A program made the position numbers and the translations under genes. From Dichetophora obliterata (lineage: Eukaryota > Arthropoda > Insecta > Diptera > Sciomyzidae), in contig OY986436.1 of the NCBI GenBank assembly GCA_963920525.1, forward strand, positions 12,103,467-12,167,466: DNA of 64,000 bases, given 5' to 3'. How positions within the stretch are numbered: position 1 is the stretch's first letter; each line of letters opens with the position of its first letter. Below, in pieces: positions 43,266 through 56,014 of this stretch. The notes under the pieces were generated by a model that was not told where the DNA came from, searched no databases, and was given only the letters and a program-made list of their open reading frames with translations.

Positions 43266-44599
43266 ATTAGTTTTTTACTTGATTTTGTATGTTCATTTTT
43301 AATTTTAAGCATTTTTCCAAATAAAAAATAAAAATATATTTGTAGGATGAAATAGGAAAAGTTTTTTTTCAGTTCCTAATTGTACAATATATGTATTTTA
43401 ATAATCCGCAAAATCACATATTTTAACATATTCTGTTTTTTCCATCAAAACATGCTAATTTTTCATTATTTTCCATTCAAATATATCTAATTTCGAAACC
43501 ATTTAAAAATTTTTAATAAAACAAATGACTTTTTTTATTAACACATAGACTTTTTAAAATTATGAGCCCTAATTGGCTTTGTTTTATTAAAAACTGGATT
43601 TTTGGCAATTATTTGTGTAAATCATCTGAAAGAGCTATGTCCAAAATTAGAATTTGTATAAAAAAAATACTCAACTTCAAAGCGTTAGAGCTCAACCAAA
43701 ACGCATTTTATTGCTCCAATATTTTAGATTATCAATAGTCAAAGTATTACCTGTCGATTGATACTAAATTTGCAGGATTTCGAGACAAAATTTTTTTGAT
43801 TTTTGTCCACTAGGCGGCAGTTCACTGTGCGTCGTGCAGTACTCGGAAATCGAAAAGAGACGACCTGAATCAAAAAACAGATAGTAGACAGTAAAACTAC
43901 TGCAAAGGCAAAATAAAAAACTAAAAAGCAGAACAAAAATAAAAGTAAAAAAAAACATGGGGCTCTCTCCGCAAACTCCACGTGGTGACCCTGGAAACTA
44001 TATATGCCATTTATGTAGGCTAATTGCTGGTTTTTTGTTTCTCGATTTTAAAACACATTTATTGTTCTAAAAGTGCTATTTTTAAAACCTTGAAAATATT
44101 TAATTTTAGTTCACACATCACACGTCAGACGTCAGATTCGGTAAGTGTCCTTTTATTCTCTCTCGTATCCCGCCTCTTTTTTAATACCCCAGAATCAATA
44201 ATAACCATACTAGAGTTTTTATTTAATAGTACAACGCCCCTTTATTGAATCCCGCCCACTTTTTCTAACATGCTCCGAAACGATCCTACTCCACCCTATA
44301 CCCAATTTCAATAAGCTGGTGCCAATATTAGAAGAGATACAGTATTTTATTGATAGTGCCCCGCCCATTTGCTGAATCCCGCCCACTTTTTCCATCGCGC
44401 TTGGAAAATATGCTTTATTCCAAGTTTTATTAAATTCTGTCTATTCAACACCAAGATATGTTTTTTGGCTACTTTTCCAAATTTCTGGCCCAATGTGCAA
44501 TGCCGAGAACCATTCAGATAGTATAATATACAAGCCATAAAATAATTAAAAAATAATTTAAAAAACAAAAATAAATCATTGAGCAGTTAACAATGATCA
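43266..44599. other. AT-rich sequence with CCCGCCCACTTTTT repeats
   Basis: Near 44235-44275 and 44365-44400 the unit (T)GAATCCCGCCCACTTTTTC occurs twice, each preceded by a TATTTAATAGT/TATTGATAGT block; a third relative is at 49300-49350. The remainder shows no gene. Confidence 0.4.
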
Positions 44600-44990
44600 T
44601 AAATGAAATTATATAAAAAAAATTTTAAAAAAATTAAAAAAAAAAACTAAAAAAAAACTAAAAAAAAACTAAAAAAAAATTTTAAAAAAATTAAAAAAAA
44701 TTAAAAAAAATTAAAAAAAAAATAAAAAAAAAAATTAAAAAAATTAAAAAAAATTAAAAAAAAAATAAAAAAAATTAAAAAAAAATTAAAAAAAATTAAA
44801 AAAAATTAAAAAAAAATTAAAAAAATTAAAAAAAAAATTTAAAAAAAAATTAAATTAAAAATTTAAAAAAAATTAAAAAAATTAAAAACAAATTTTAAAA
44901 AAATTAAAAAAAATTTTAAAAAAATTTAAAAAATTTAAAAAAATTAAAAAAAAATTAAAAAAATTAAAAGAAAATAAAATTTCATAAAAA
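44600..44990. repeat. Low-complexity A-rich tract
   Basis: Runs of A interrupted by TT or C, an AAAAAATT-type simple repeat of nearly 400 bp. Confidence 0.9.
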
Positions 44991-45189
44991 AACCATAAAT
45001 AATTTCTTCAAATAATAAAAGCAATGACCTTTTTAGCTCTCTAATGGACCTGAACCGCTCTCCTCAAAAATAATATGTATTTGCGTGTTTTCACAAAAAT
45101 AGTTGGAATCGGACTTCTCTGTTCCTGAATGCTTACGACTAGTCCACACAAATTAAAGCATCCCTTCAATGCCACACTAAAATTATAAA

Positions 45190-45737
45190 CCTGTTGGCTT
45201 TTTGTTACAATGTTGCTTTTTCAAGTATTTCAGTCCTGTTAATGCCCAATCGCAATTTCTTCTTTGCTATCCTGTGTTGGTTGTCTTCTTTTTGGCAGTT
45301 TCTTTTAAATGTTATTTGTTTACAAACTCAAAAACTTACTCAACTGCTTTTCACTCTTCTGCCTCCCCCCTCCTCCCTCCTTCTTAACAAAACATCGTGT
45401 CTTCAAAACAAATTTAAGCGCGAAGATTTTTTTACTTTTATCTCTGTTTTATTCAAGTCCTAGCTCCAGACTCCACTTCTTCTCCACCATTGATCATTGT
45501 TGTTGTTGTTAGTGTTGTTGTTGTTGTTGTTGATATGTTTTTGCTTTTTATTGTTGTTGATACTGTTTTTCTTGATCAATCGTTTTTTTTAAATCGTAAC
45601 AGCACATTTCGTTGCACATCTTTTATGTCGCGGCTCTGTCTTTCTTGTTAATGTCATGGAATATTTATTTGTTGCTACATACATAATTTTGTTTTGTTTT
45701 TGGTTTTGTTTGTTTACCTCTGGACATGGCGGCTGGG
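45190..45737. other. Host-like stretch with a GTT run
   Basis: GTT trinucleotide repeats at about 45496-45532 and pyrimidine-rich sequence near 45345-45380. No gene recognised. Confidence 0.35.
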
Positions 45738-46070
45738 GTGTGTGCTAGGGATGGCAATTTTTGGGTTTTTGATAATCCCGTGATTTTCGGGATTAAAAAC
45801 TACATCCCGGAACTAGTCCTGGGATTTTGTTTTTTTTTTAATTTGGTGGAAATACAATGTAAAGGCTTGGCATTATATAATATTAGATGGCTTAAATATA
45901 CTCTTATTATGAAATCAAGGGGTCATACGCAGTTAGGAGGACGAAAAAGCGATATCAAGAATTTTTCCTGTATATACATTTTTAAATCTTTTAGTTTTCA
46001 ACTTTATTCAAAAAATTTGTTTGTAAACAATTATTTTTAAAGGTCTTCTATGCATGTTCTATGTATGTAT

Positions 46071-46317
46071 GTTCAGAGTTGAAGCGGACCAAGTCAAAAA
46101 TTTTTTTTTCTATTTTCTAATGCGATTCTATGTAGAATTATGTTCAAAATTCAGTGTTGTATAAAACTAAGTCACCCCAATTATCGTTTACGAAATAACT
46201 GTAAAAAGTTTAGGTCAATGACATTCATTTTGCACAGGATTCGATGTATGCCATGGACTTTTTTTCGTTCTATCTCGAAACACAGATTTTATGAGTTGGT
46301 TCACTTCAACTCTGAAC
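46071..46317. mobile_element. MITE with GTTCAGAGTTGAAG ends
   Basis: GTTCAGAGTTGAAGCGGACC on the left and GTTCAGAGTTGAAGTGAACC inverted on the right. 247 bp, non-coding. Confidence 0.75.
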
Positions 46318-47233
46318 CGTCCATATATAATCTCCTGTAGGTCCTCTAAAGAAGGGCGTCTTGAGGTGAGCACGATATCTCTAGATCAGATCATTTGAAA
46401 TGCAAAAAAATAACAAAAAGATTTAGTTAATGCAAAGTATTATCTAGAAATTAATCAAAAGAATACTGAAAATATTAATTTTTAATTGATTTTGGATGAA
46501 AATGTTGGCATTGTTTATAAAATGATAAATATTTATCGGAAAAATAAATCCTTCGATCAATTACTAAAAAATATATCATAATGCTTGTATAAAAAATTAA
46601 GGCTAATGATCTGTTAAGTCCTTTGTTGAGAAACCTTACTCACCGACTTTGAAAACACAGTTTTGAGAAAAACGTGTTCATAGTTTTATAAGCTCTTTAC
46701 ACGAAGACGTTTCACACTGCGTTGTCCCATTGCCAAAAATAAGTTTTTTTATGACTCGAAACCTAACCATATTGGCATCGGTAGGTGATTGCATAGATAA
46801 GACAAAAACAAAATATTTAGGGGAAAGACTCAGTTTTGGATACGAAATCAGCATGAAAATATATTATTTTGATTCGGCGCTATACTGATATAAAAATGCT
46901 TTGCTGAAAAGGAAAAAATTTTAGCTGTTATTTCATATTATACATATTCATATTCCACAGATATTAAAAAGTGAAAAATTTTAGAAATTAACAAATTTCA
47001 AAAAAAAAAAAAAGAAAAACAAATCCTATAAAATTAAGTGCCATTGTTTAGTCTACTAGTATAGATTCTATACAACCAGGAATTGGAAATAAATTTTCCT
47101 ACTTCGTTCTACAAATATAAATTTTTTCTTTAAAAATGCTTTAAATGAAAAATTAACATACAAAATCAAGTTAAAAAAAGTAATTACACTCAGCGATTAA
47201 AAAACCCTCGCAGAGCAAACACTTTTTAATTTT

Positions 47234-47435
47234 TTAGAAATTAGTTTTCAGTTGACGTTGCATTGTTCGATCACTGATTATTATTCCAGTTTGCAAATTG
47301 AATGCTTTACTGATGCTACCAGCATTAAGAAAGCAATTACGTAGATAAATTCTTTTTATAAGGCGTTCCTCTCGTGGTGTTATTTTCTTAGGCCTTTCAC
47401 AACTACTTTTGAATCCACAAAATGGATCACCCCGT
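47234..47435 (-). pseudogene. Tc1-like transposase fragment, second helix-turn-helix
   Basis: The minus strand reads GDPFCGFKSSCERPKKITPR, EERLIKRIYLRNCFLNAGSI, SKAFNLQTGIIISDRTMQRQ and LKTNF before a stop at 47234. RPKKITPREERLI...SDRTVQRQL is a recognisable Tc1 paired-domain block. The catalytic domain is absent. Confidence 0.75.
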
Positions 47436-47577
47436 ATTGTAATTTTTTATTAGATTTCATACACTCCATTCGTATGTATTCATACGGCTTGCTATTTCCC
47501 TCTTGGACCCTTGACCTTTTTTTAAACATTTAACCTTTGAATTCCAAAAATAAAACCTTCGCGTTTATAAAAAATAA

Positions 47578-47880
47578 AAATAGCGTAATAAAAAAAATAA
47601 AATAATAAAATAAAAAAAAATAAAAAAAAATAAAAATAAAAATAAAAATAAAAATAAAAATAAAAATAAAAATAAAAATAAAAATAAAAAATAAAAAAAT
47701 AAAAAAATAAAAAAATAAAAAAATAAAAAAATAAAAAAATAAAAAATAAAAAATAAAAAAAATAAAAAAATAAAAAAATATAAAAAAATAAAAAATAAAA
47801 AAAAATAAAAAAAAATAAAAAAAATAAAAAAATATAATAAAAAATATAAAAAATAAAAAGAAATAAAAAAATTAAAAAAT
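47578..47880. repeat. AAAAAT simple repeat
   Basis: About 300 bp of A-rich units separated by single T. The minus-strand Phe/Tyr-rich frames over it are artefacts. Confidence 0.95.
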
Positions 47881-48540
47881 TTGAAAACCGTAAAAACAGT
47901 AAAACACAGTAACAAATAAATAAAAATAAAAAATGTAAATACAATTATGACAGACGTCTTTAAACAGCTTAAAATTTTTCTGTAAAAGTTGAAAAACTTA
48001 CGAAAATTCGTGTGAGAGGGTTTTTTGCCGCTGAGTGTAGGTCCTATGCCCCTAGGGTCTAACCGATTTCGACCATTTTTAGTACACATCTATTACTCTA
48101 TTTGACTACCATTCAGACGAATTTTTGCTAAGATCGGTCAACCTTTGTGTATACCTCCCTAAAATAAAAAATAAAAAAAAATAAAAAAAATAAAAAAAAA
48201 TAAAAAAAATATAATAAAAAATATAAAAAAATAAAAAGAAATAAAAAAATTAAAAAATTTGAAAACCGTAAAAACAGTAAAACACAGTAACAAATAAATA
48301 AAAATAAAAAATGTAAATACAATTATGACAGACGTCTTTAAACAGCTTAAAATTTTTCTGTAAAAGTTGAAAAACTTACGAAAATTCGTGTGCGAGGGTT
48401 TTTTGCCGCTGAGTGTAGGTCCTATGCCCCTAGGGTCTAACCGATTTCGACCATTTTTAGTACACATCTATTACTCTATTTGACTACCATTCAGACGAAT
48501 TTTTGCTAAGATCGGTCAACCTTTGTGTATACCTCCCTTA
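47786..48540. repeat. 378-bp tandem duplication plus partial third copy
   Basis: GACAGACGTCTTTAAACAGC starts at 47949 and 48327, a period of 378. The copies look identical apart from GTGAGAGGG against GTGCGAGGG (near 48012 and 48390) and A-tract length. A diverged partial third unit follows at about 48565-48670 (TTTCGACTATTTTTAGTACA). Confidence 0.9.
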
Positions 48541-49734
48541 CAAAAATCAAGAAAAAAAGTTAACATAGTTCCGATTTCGACTATTTTTAGTACACGTTTA
48601 TTACTCTACTTGGCTACCCCTCTGACGAATTTTTGTTAAGATTGGCCAACCTCTGCATGTACCTCCCTTACGAAATCAAGTAAAAAATTAATATTAAGAA
48701 AATTAAGAAAATTTTAAAAAAAAATTCTACACCTTAAACAAAATTTAAGTTATATGATTTGTTAATAATGCTTAAGTCTAATTAGTTGAAAATACATCTT
48801 GATAAAAATAACATGAACTGAAAACTTTACATGAAACTTTTACTAAATCAATCTGTTTAAGAAATACGCTTATTTATACCGTTATTTTATAAGTACGGAC
48901 ATGGTCCGGATATGATAGGGATAGCCCTTTTAAGGAAGTCTTTTGAATACCTGTTCAGTGACATTCAGGTTAAACTTAATTAAAGAGTCCTTATCAGAAT
49001 CCGATCAGATTGTTATCAGGGTCAGATGGCCTCATCAGGATAGTATCTTAAAGTAATTAGAATTTAAATTTAATTTAATTTAAAGTAAATTTATAAAATT
49101 ATAATCAGCCCTATTATGAATAATTTTTCACCCGGAATCGGAAAATGAATCTTTTATTTTTAAGATAAGCTCAAGAACATTTTGGAAATTTGTAATGCAA
49201 ATTTGTTGATAAACCGTTGATGAAAAAAAAGAAACCGGAACATACTACCTACCTCTGCTCTAAATTTCAGTATCCTAGTGACAATATTAACCGAGATACA
49301 GTGTTTCTATAATAGTGGCCTGCCCCTTTGTCGAATACAGCCCACCTTTTTTCAATGTACAAACATTAAAAAGAAAGCAACGAACTTGAGAACTTCCTCT
49401 TTTTTAAAGTTGGTAAAAAATTCAATTAAAACATTTGGTTTTGTATTTTTTTACAATTAAAATATTATCTTGTTATGTAAAAAAATTTTTTTACAACAAA
49501 TTTTCGCACATATTATATTTTTTTGCGAATTTAAAATATTTTAGATATTTTTTTTAAATCTTGAAGTTTTTATTAATTTAAAAGTTTTTATAAAAATGGA
49601 CTTTAATTTAATTCAAGCATCTTTCTATTCCGCACGCTTTTGCATTAAAACAGTTGTTTATTAATCCCGGGTTTACATCGAATAATCGGATTTCGGGACT
49701 TGAAAGCAGAATCCCGTCCCTCCCTAGTGAGTGA

Positions 49735-51183
49735 GAGCCTGTCTTATATTTTTTATAATTTTTGGCGGGAAATGCAAGTTTTTCTTTTCTTTTTTTATTA
49801 TAACTTTATGAGGTTTAATTTAATAAAACATGTTTTTATCTTTGTTGTTTTTTTGTTGTTGTTGTTGGTGTTGTTGTTAGTGTTGTTGCTGACAAAAGTT
49901 GTTTCTCTTACTTACTTTTGTCTCAATTGTATTGGTGTTAATCCTATACTCACGCAAACATACAATGTTGTTGACTCTCGAGTCTACAAACTGTTTATTT
50001 TTTATTCCAGACTCAAGAGTCAACAACATGTTGTTCACTTGCATAGTCAATATTTTACGAGTTGGTGTGTGTGTTGAGTGCATTTTAAATGTTGTTTGTT
50101 GGGGAAGTGGAGCTGGCGTCCCTACGTTTTTTGTTGTAGCTCCCACTGCTGCCTGCTTCGTTGAGCCTCTTCGCATTTTTCTTGTTTTCTACTCTCTCCA
50201 TAGCTTGCAACTTTTTTGGCCTTGTTGCTCGTTTGCTCGCTCCTCTTCAAAATAGTTGCTGAAACATTTCTGCATGTTGCAGTTGCGCGTTGCAGGTCCT
50301 TGTGTTCAGTTGCTTTAATTCCGGTGGTTGTTAACGTAAAAATGTTTTTTTAATAAAAATTCAATCAAAATTTTACAAAACTTTTAAAACAATGAACAAT
50401 TTATAAAAGTTTTCATTTAAAAAAGCTGTTTAAAAAAAAACAAAAAACACAGTTTTCAAATTTAAAAACAACGACTTAGTTCAAATTTTGCATTTCGATG
50501 TATATTTTTTAATGAAAGTTTTTTTTAGTTAATGTGTTTATTTTAATAACATGTCGTTTGCAAGAAAATGGTGGTCAATTCTGATTGCACATTGGAGCCA
50601 TAACGGTAACAACTATTAATGTCATACATTGAATATTGCAACAAAAGAATTTTGTATTATATAATGTAGAAATTTAGGTAAAAATCATCGCGAGGTGAGT
50701 GAATTCGCCTTTCTTTTAATTAAAATTGTTTTTTTTTTTAGTTAAAATTACAATTTTTTTACTTATATGCCTAAATTGAAAATGTAACATTGAAATAAAA
50801 AGCAAAATCTAATGCTTGTTTATATCATAAGTTTATAAACATTTATTTTACACATGTTGCTTTCGCTTCGTATGTATGATATGAGTTTACACAGTACTTT
50901 AAAAACATGTGGCAATAACTATTGTGAAGCACGTGGTTACATATTTAAAATCATAATTCAAGTCAATATATGCATATATATATATGATCCATGTCACATA
51001 TGTAAATTTTCATAGCTACGCGTGCAACAGCGTATGCCTTCAATATGAGAAAATAAGAACTATTTCCTTGTTTTGATTTTTGCTTGGAACTTATGAGAAA
51101 TTCTTCGTTAATGATGCACTGGAACAAAAAATTTATCATATAATTTTTAATATAGAATTTCTTACGATGATGTTTAATGTGTA
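49735..51183. other. Host-like and AT-rich sequence; no gene recognised
   Basis: GTTGTTGTT-rich sequence near 49850-49890; a TTGTTGACTCTCGAGTCTAC-type inverted pair near 49965-50035; nothing protein-like. Confidence 0.35.
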
Positions 51184-53411
51184 CTAGCTGATATACCCGG
51201 TGTTGCTCGAGAGTCCTTTATATAAACATTTTAACATACACTTCTCGATTAAATGTTTTTTAAAATCGGGAATAATGAAAAACATGTTGAATTTTATTTA
51301 TATTTTATTTTATTTAATTTTATTTATCTACCGTTAGAAAGGTAATTGAACGAACATTAATCCAAAAAAGTTGTTGGTGGTTCCATCTCTTGCGGTGAGC
51401 TAATTGAATTCAAAGAAGGGGCACAAAAAACCTATTTTAAAAATTAAAAAGAATTTTTATATTTACTTATTCTTAAAGCAAGCACAATTACCTTTTCAAC
51501 AAAATAAAAATAATGGTGGGACTCAATGCGTCCTTGAGATATGGACATTTTAACGTCTAAACAAAGATTTATATTAAAAAACATATTGAACTTTTTAACA
51601 AAAAAAATTTTAATGAAATATATTACAAACAGCGGAGTTATTGGCATTAAAAGTAAAAACTTCGATTTTCATATACTTTTTTTCTCATTATTATCAATGT
51701 TTTATGAAAATTCGTTGTGCTAAAAATGATTGTACCTACTAAAATGTCTATTAGCCGCGTTTTTTCATTGGAGATCAGGATCATATAATCGCATTTGCAA
51801 GCAAAGCAAAAACAACAAAAAGTCCAGCACGTGAGCTGGACATTTAAATTGATCCAATTCTATGTTTTTAAGTGTTTATGACGCTAGATGACGCTGCGAC
51901 TGAAAAAACTGGCAGTACTGCATTAGTTTACTTTTTAAAAGTTTGGTAGCAATAGCATTTTCGCAAAATATTTCGCAAAACTTATCTGCTAGCTGCATAA
52001 GAACATCAGATATTCTTCTGTAAGCAGAAAATAGCGCCACCTGTCTGTAATCCCAAACGTGTGGGGTTAAATTTGAAGAAGCTTTTGAAAAAACATTATT
52101 CACCTTTTCACCGCAAGATGTATAGTTTGTACCCACACATCTTACAAATGTGGCGCCATCTATCTGTGAATTTAACGTACAGATCAAAACTAATGAAATA
52201 ATTGTGCTGACCAGATGCGCATATGTTTTATTATATCGCCATATAGCTGAAACTGATTACATGAAAATATTAACTTTTACAGCATTCTTATTCACAGTCA
52301 TCTTTTCGATAAAATTGTGATATATATACAACATTTAAAGTACCATTGATAAAGAACTAAGTGACAACGAAGACACAATAGTGAGAAAAAATAGAGCCAT
52401 CACAACAAAACAAATTTAACAGGAGGGGGCAAAAAGAAGTAGATCACTATAAAGAAGATTTTATATAATCCAAAATGTTCGTAATTACTATAGACACACA
52501 ACTTCATTCTTAGAGATAAATGGGGACTTCAAACTATACAGAGAATTTTAACACAAAACTAAGTTTTATTAATAGTCTGGTATGAAAAAATAGATTTTAG
52601 CCATAATTTTTGACTGGGGTAATTTTTTAAAATAAATTATTTTTGAGACTTGACTTTTTTGTAAAAAAATATAAAAACAACATTTTGGAAAAAATAAATT
52701 TCGCGAAAAAAATCAAAACCTTGTTGTTTTGATGACAAAAACAGTAAAATAATTTTTGCGCTCAGCTAGAAGAATTTTTGCAAAATAAATGCTATGTCAT
52801 ATGAAAGGTAGCCAGATGTGCAATTTTTAATTGATTTCATTTTTACAACAACAACATTTTTTGAGTCATTTTTTGAGTAAAAAGTCAATATTTTGGACTT
52901 TTTTGAAATAATCATAAAACATATATACACTGACTTAATGGTACAGTTCAACCTATTTTTGTGAAGTGATTTTATTGAACTTTTCAACAAAAAAATTTGA
53001 GTGAAATATATTAATGGACAGCGGAGATATTTGCATCGAAAGACCAAACTTTGATTTTCATTTCGTTTTTTTTCTCATTCTTAGGCAACGATGTTTTATG
53101 AAAAAGTCGTTGTACTGAAAATGTCTCCAATTTTAAAGATATGTGAATGTTTTTGATGTCAAAATAACAGAAATTTTTTAAAATTAAATACACAAAAATC
53201 TCCGATACAAAAAAGTTTTATAGTAACAAAATTACCGTTAATTGCAAAAATTTCAGAGGGGGCGTGGCAAAAAACTAAGTATGTAACATTTAAAGTTGGG
53301 ATGCACTTAATATGTATACCTAGTTTGAGCAAAATCCGTTGAGCCGTTTAGATTTGTATAAAGGTCAAACAAACAAACAAACAAACAGAAAATGAGTTTT
53401 ATTACTATAGA
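51184..53411 (-). mobile_element. Helitron-like non-autonomous element
   Basis: Read on the minus strand it begins TCTATAGTAATAAAACTCAT, runs through a GTTTGTTTGTTTGTTTGACC block and an AACGGCTCAACGGATTTTGC block, contains a GGCGTGGC-type segment (GGGGGCGTGGC on the plus strand), and ends CGGGTATATCAGCTAG followed by T. A TC start and CTAG end inserted next to T fit Helitrons. No Rep/helicase frame; the 103-codon minus frame at 51876-52187 is unrecognised. Confidence 0.45.
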
Positions 53412-53997
53412 TTATCGTGGTAATGATATCTTCCTTACTCTTCTTTACTTAAAAAAAAGTTTATAAAAAATTAGTAAATGTTATTTTTTCGATCAAAAAG
53501 AAAAGTTAAAATTTTACCTTTTTTTTTTTTTTTTTGATTAAACATAAAAGTTTAAATTTGACTTTTATTTTTTTTTTCAACCAGAAATAACAGTTCCTCC
53601 ACATTAAATTTCATCAAAATCGGTCCAGCTTTTTAGGAGGAGTCTAGTCACATACACAAGTACAGAAGATTTTATATACCTATATTCGCCACGGACGTTT
53701 TTTCTTTAGAAATCTCCATAAGACAATATACAGTTGTGAGAAAAATAATAGTAGTGCCTTATAATCAGGCATGCTTGCATAAATATTACTTGCCTACAAA
53801 TTTCGGATGCGGCAAACCTGTTATCATTCCTATATATACTTTCAACACTGGTTCCAAATCTGTACTCAGTTCCCTCCTATATTGTAAAATTTTCAAGATA
53901 CAGGGTGTTTTACGGTTTTGGCACGTGTCTAGTATTATTGATCAATAGAATATAAACTAACTACTCGCCATAAAATAAAAAATAATATTTTGTATTT

Positions 53998-54272
53998 TAG
54001 AATAAATATCTACTTTTCCATCAATATATCAATCACTGTCGTGTCATCTGTTTCAGCGGAGCTATAATTTTTAGATTATCCAACGAAATATCAACAAATT
54101 TTGTAACTTATCATCCAAAGTTAGAATTTAGAAAAAATCAACAATCCGCTAAAATAAAAGATACAAAATATATTGATATTTCGTTGAATTATCTAAAAAT
54201 TTTAGCTCCGCTGAAGCAGATGACACGACAGTGATTGATATATTGATGGAAAACTTGATATTTATTCTAAAA
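53998..54272. repeat. Long inverted repeat, about 100-bp arms
   Basis: The left arm 53998-54095 and right arm 54164-54272 are inverted, near-perfect copies (for example AATCACTGTCGTGTCATCTG on the left), separated by about 68 bp. Transcription would give a long hairpin. Could be a MITE core or an hpRNA-type locus. Confidence 0.8.
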
Positions 54273-54825
54273 TGAGGGTTCAGTTCTACTGCCAATCTTG
54301 TTTCCGGTTTTAATAAACAACTTTCTTTCGTTGACACTTAACCCAATACAAAATTTGTCATTCATACTCATTCAAAAAACGCCCCAGTTCTATGAAGATT
54401 GAGAGGAAGAGGAAAAAAAAACTGTTCAGGGGCATTCCACGTAAAAGAGGAAAATGAGATAAATTTTGGTTTTCCATTAATATTTTTTATTTGGTAAAAA
54501 GCTTTAACTAAATGTCTAGGTAATGACTTAATCTACTTTATTAATCTGTGAAAAAAGATTTGAAAAAATTCCCTACAAAAATTGTACATGCCAACTTTTT
54601 TCATACAGAGTTGCTAGGGAGTAAAATGTTGATTATGTTTGCTACAATATTGTCGGGCATTCTGTCCACAGTAGACACCTGGCCCGTGTCTTTTATAGAA
54701 AGCTTGGAAAAAACTAATTTTCTATATAGAAATAAAGCGAGCAAGTATGTTAGTTTTTGTGTATTTCCGATGCAAGTCGCATGTCCCAGTAGTCACGCAA
54801 AAATATATAAAAGTTGTTTTACTGA

Positions 54826-55165
54826 TCTAAACATGACTTTATAAATTCAATACTACCTAGAAGTAATAATAAACATGTGGTGCACCACTTAAACGTCTTT
54901 TTATAGCAAAGGCAATAATATTATGCTTTCGAGACGGTTTTAAAATGTGTCCCAGTAGTCACGGTGAACAGCCTGGTTTTATTTCAATGCTGGTTTTATT
55001 TCTAAACATGACTTTATAAATTCAATACTACCTAGAAGTAATAATAAACATGTGGTGCACCACTTAAACGTCTTTTTATAGCAAAGGCAATAATATTATG
55101 CTTTCGAGACGGTTTTAAAATGTGTCCCAGTAGTCACGGTGAACAGCCTGGTTTTATTTCAATGC
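54826..55165. repeat. 175-bp tandem duplication
   Basis: CTAAACATGACTTTATAAAT starts at 54827 and 55002. The first unit ends at 54990 with ATTTCAATGC and the second at 55165 with the same string. They look identical over the shared part. Each unit carries one TGTCCCAGTAGTCAC motif. Confidence 0.9.
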
Positions 55166-55278
55166 CGTTGCGTATAGCTGAATTTAGTTTTCTGACCCAA
55201 AATGAAAAAGTTAAAGCATCTTTATGTATAACTTGAGTGTTAAATTCCAAGATAAATGTATTAATCATGTCATTTGAC

Positions 55279-55350
55279 GGCCTCGATAGTCTAGTGGTAG
55301 CGCGCTTGATTGTTACCCAGGGGTCCCGGGCTAGAATCCTGGCTGGGCCA
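55279..55350 (+). tRNA. tRNA-like sequence, probable pseudogene (Asn-like GTT)
   Basis: 72 nt with GGCCTCG/TGGGCC acceptor pairing (one mismatch), A-box-like TAGTCTAGTGGTAGCGC, a seven-base loop TTGTTAC giving anticodon GTT, and a T arm CCGGG-CTAGAAT-CCTGG whose loop departs from the usual TTCGAAT. The D stem does not pair well. No SINE tail is evident. A decayed tRNA or tRNA-derived repeat is likelier than a working gene. Confidence 0.4.
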
Positions 55351-56014
55351 TGATCCTACAGCATCTTATAAATTCGAAAATGTTTTATTCAGGGTTACAA
55401 GAGGCAAATTTAAACTACTCTGATGAGTAGATACACAAGAGACAGCGAACAGGAATTGAATGTTGACTCTAAAGATATGGTTGGGTCAATTATAAATGCA
55501 AAAGCCAATTCAGGTAATGCAAGTTACTTTCAAGGCGTCTTATGTAAAAAAGATCTCAAAACAAAAAGAAGGAAGAGGAAGTAATAAATTGTTTTTAAGA
55601 TCGAGTTCGGTCAATAAAGCAGAGTTTTACGCCACATAGGAGCCGGATCTTATGTCCTATTATAAAACTGTTGAGAGGTAAAATTTTACCAATTTAGAGG
55701 AAAATTCAACTTTTTCTTTAAATAATAGAGTTTGAGGTAATTATTTTTTCGTAGCTGCTGATTTGTTTTTTATGTTTTACAGAAAAATATGTAAATAACT
55801 TCACTAATTGGGCTTAAAACAATAATCAAACTAATTAAAATAACTTATTGTTGACACACATATATTTTACTTGTCCCGCTAGTCACAAATACATGTCCCA
55901 ATAGTCACAATTTGTAATATTTTATACTTTTTCTACAAAGGTAAGCATGCTAATTTTTTATTAAAATAGAAGCGTTCATCACAGAAGAAACTGACTTGAA
56001 TATTAAAATGGTTT

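Larger units (their letters stand above)
45746..49726. mobile_element. Candidate hAT-bounded composite
   Basis: The left end TAGGGATGG and inverted right end TAGGGAGGG carry CCCGGGATT-type blocks just inside both ends. The flanks GTGTGTGC and GTGAGTGA agree at 6 of 8. The 4 kb between contains several unrelated repeats, so this may be an old element expanded by insertions, or two separate ends. Confidence 0.35.

Noticed and set aside
47522..48089. Overlapping Phe/Tyr/Leu-rich minus-strand frames resembling membrane proteins
   Set aside because: They read through the AAAAAT simple repeat; hydrophobicity is a composition artefact. The same applies to 48128-48467.
45746..49726. A single intact 4-kb hAT transposon
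   Set aside because: Only short matching ends and a 6/8 flank; the interior is a patchwork of other repeats, so it is kept only as a low-confidence candidate.
51876..52187. 103-codon minus-strand frame
   Set aside because: Lies inside a Helitron-like element but shows no Rep, helicase or other known motif.
54548..54844. 98-codon plus-strand frame
   Set aside because: No recognisable motif; its end overlaps the 175-bp duplication and it contains one of the dispersed CCCAGTAGTCAC motifs.
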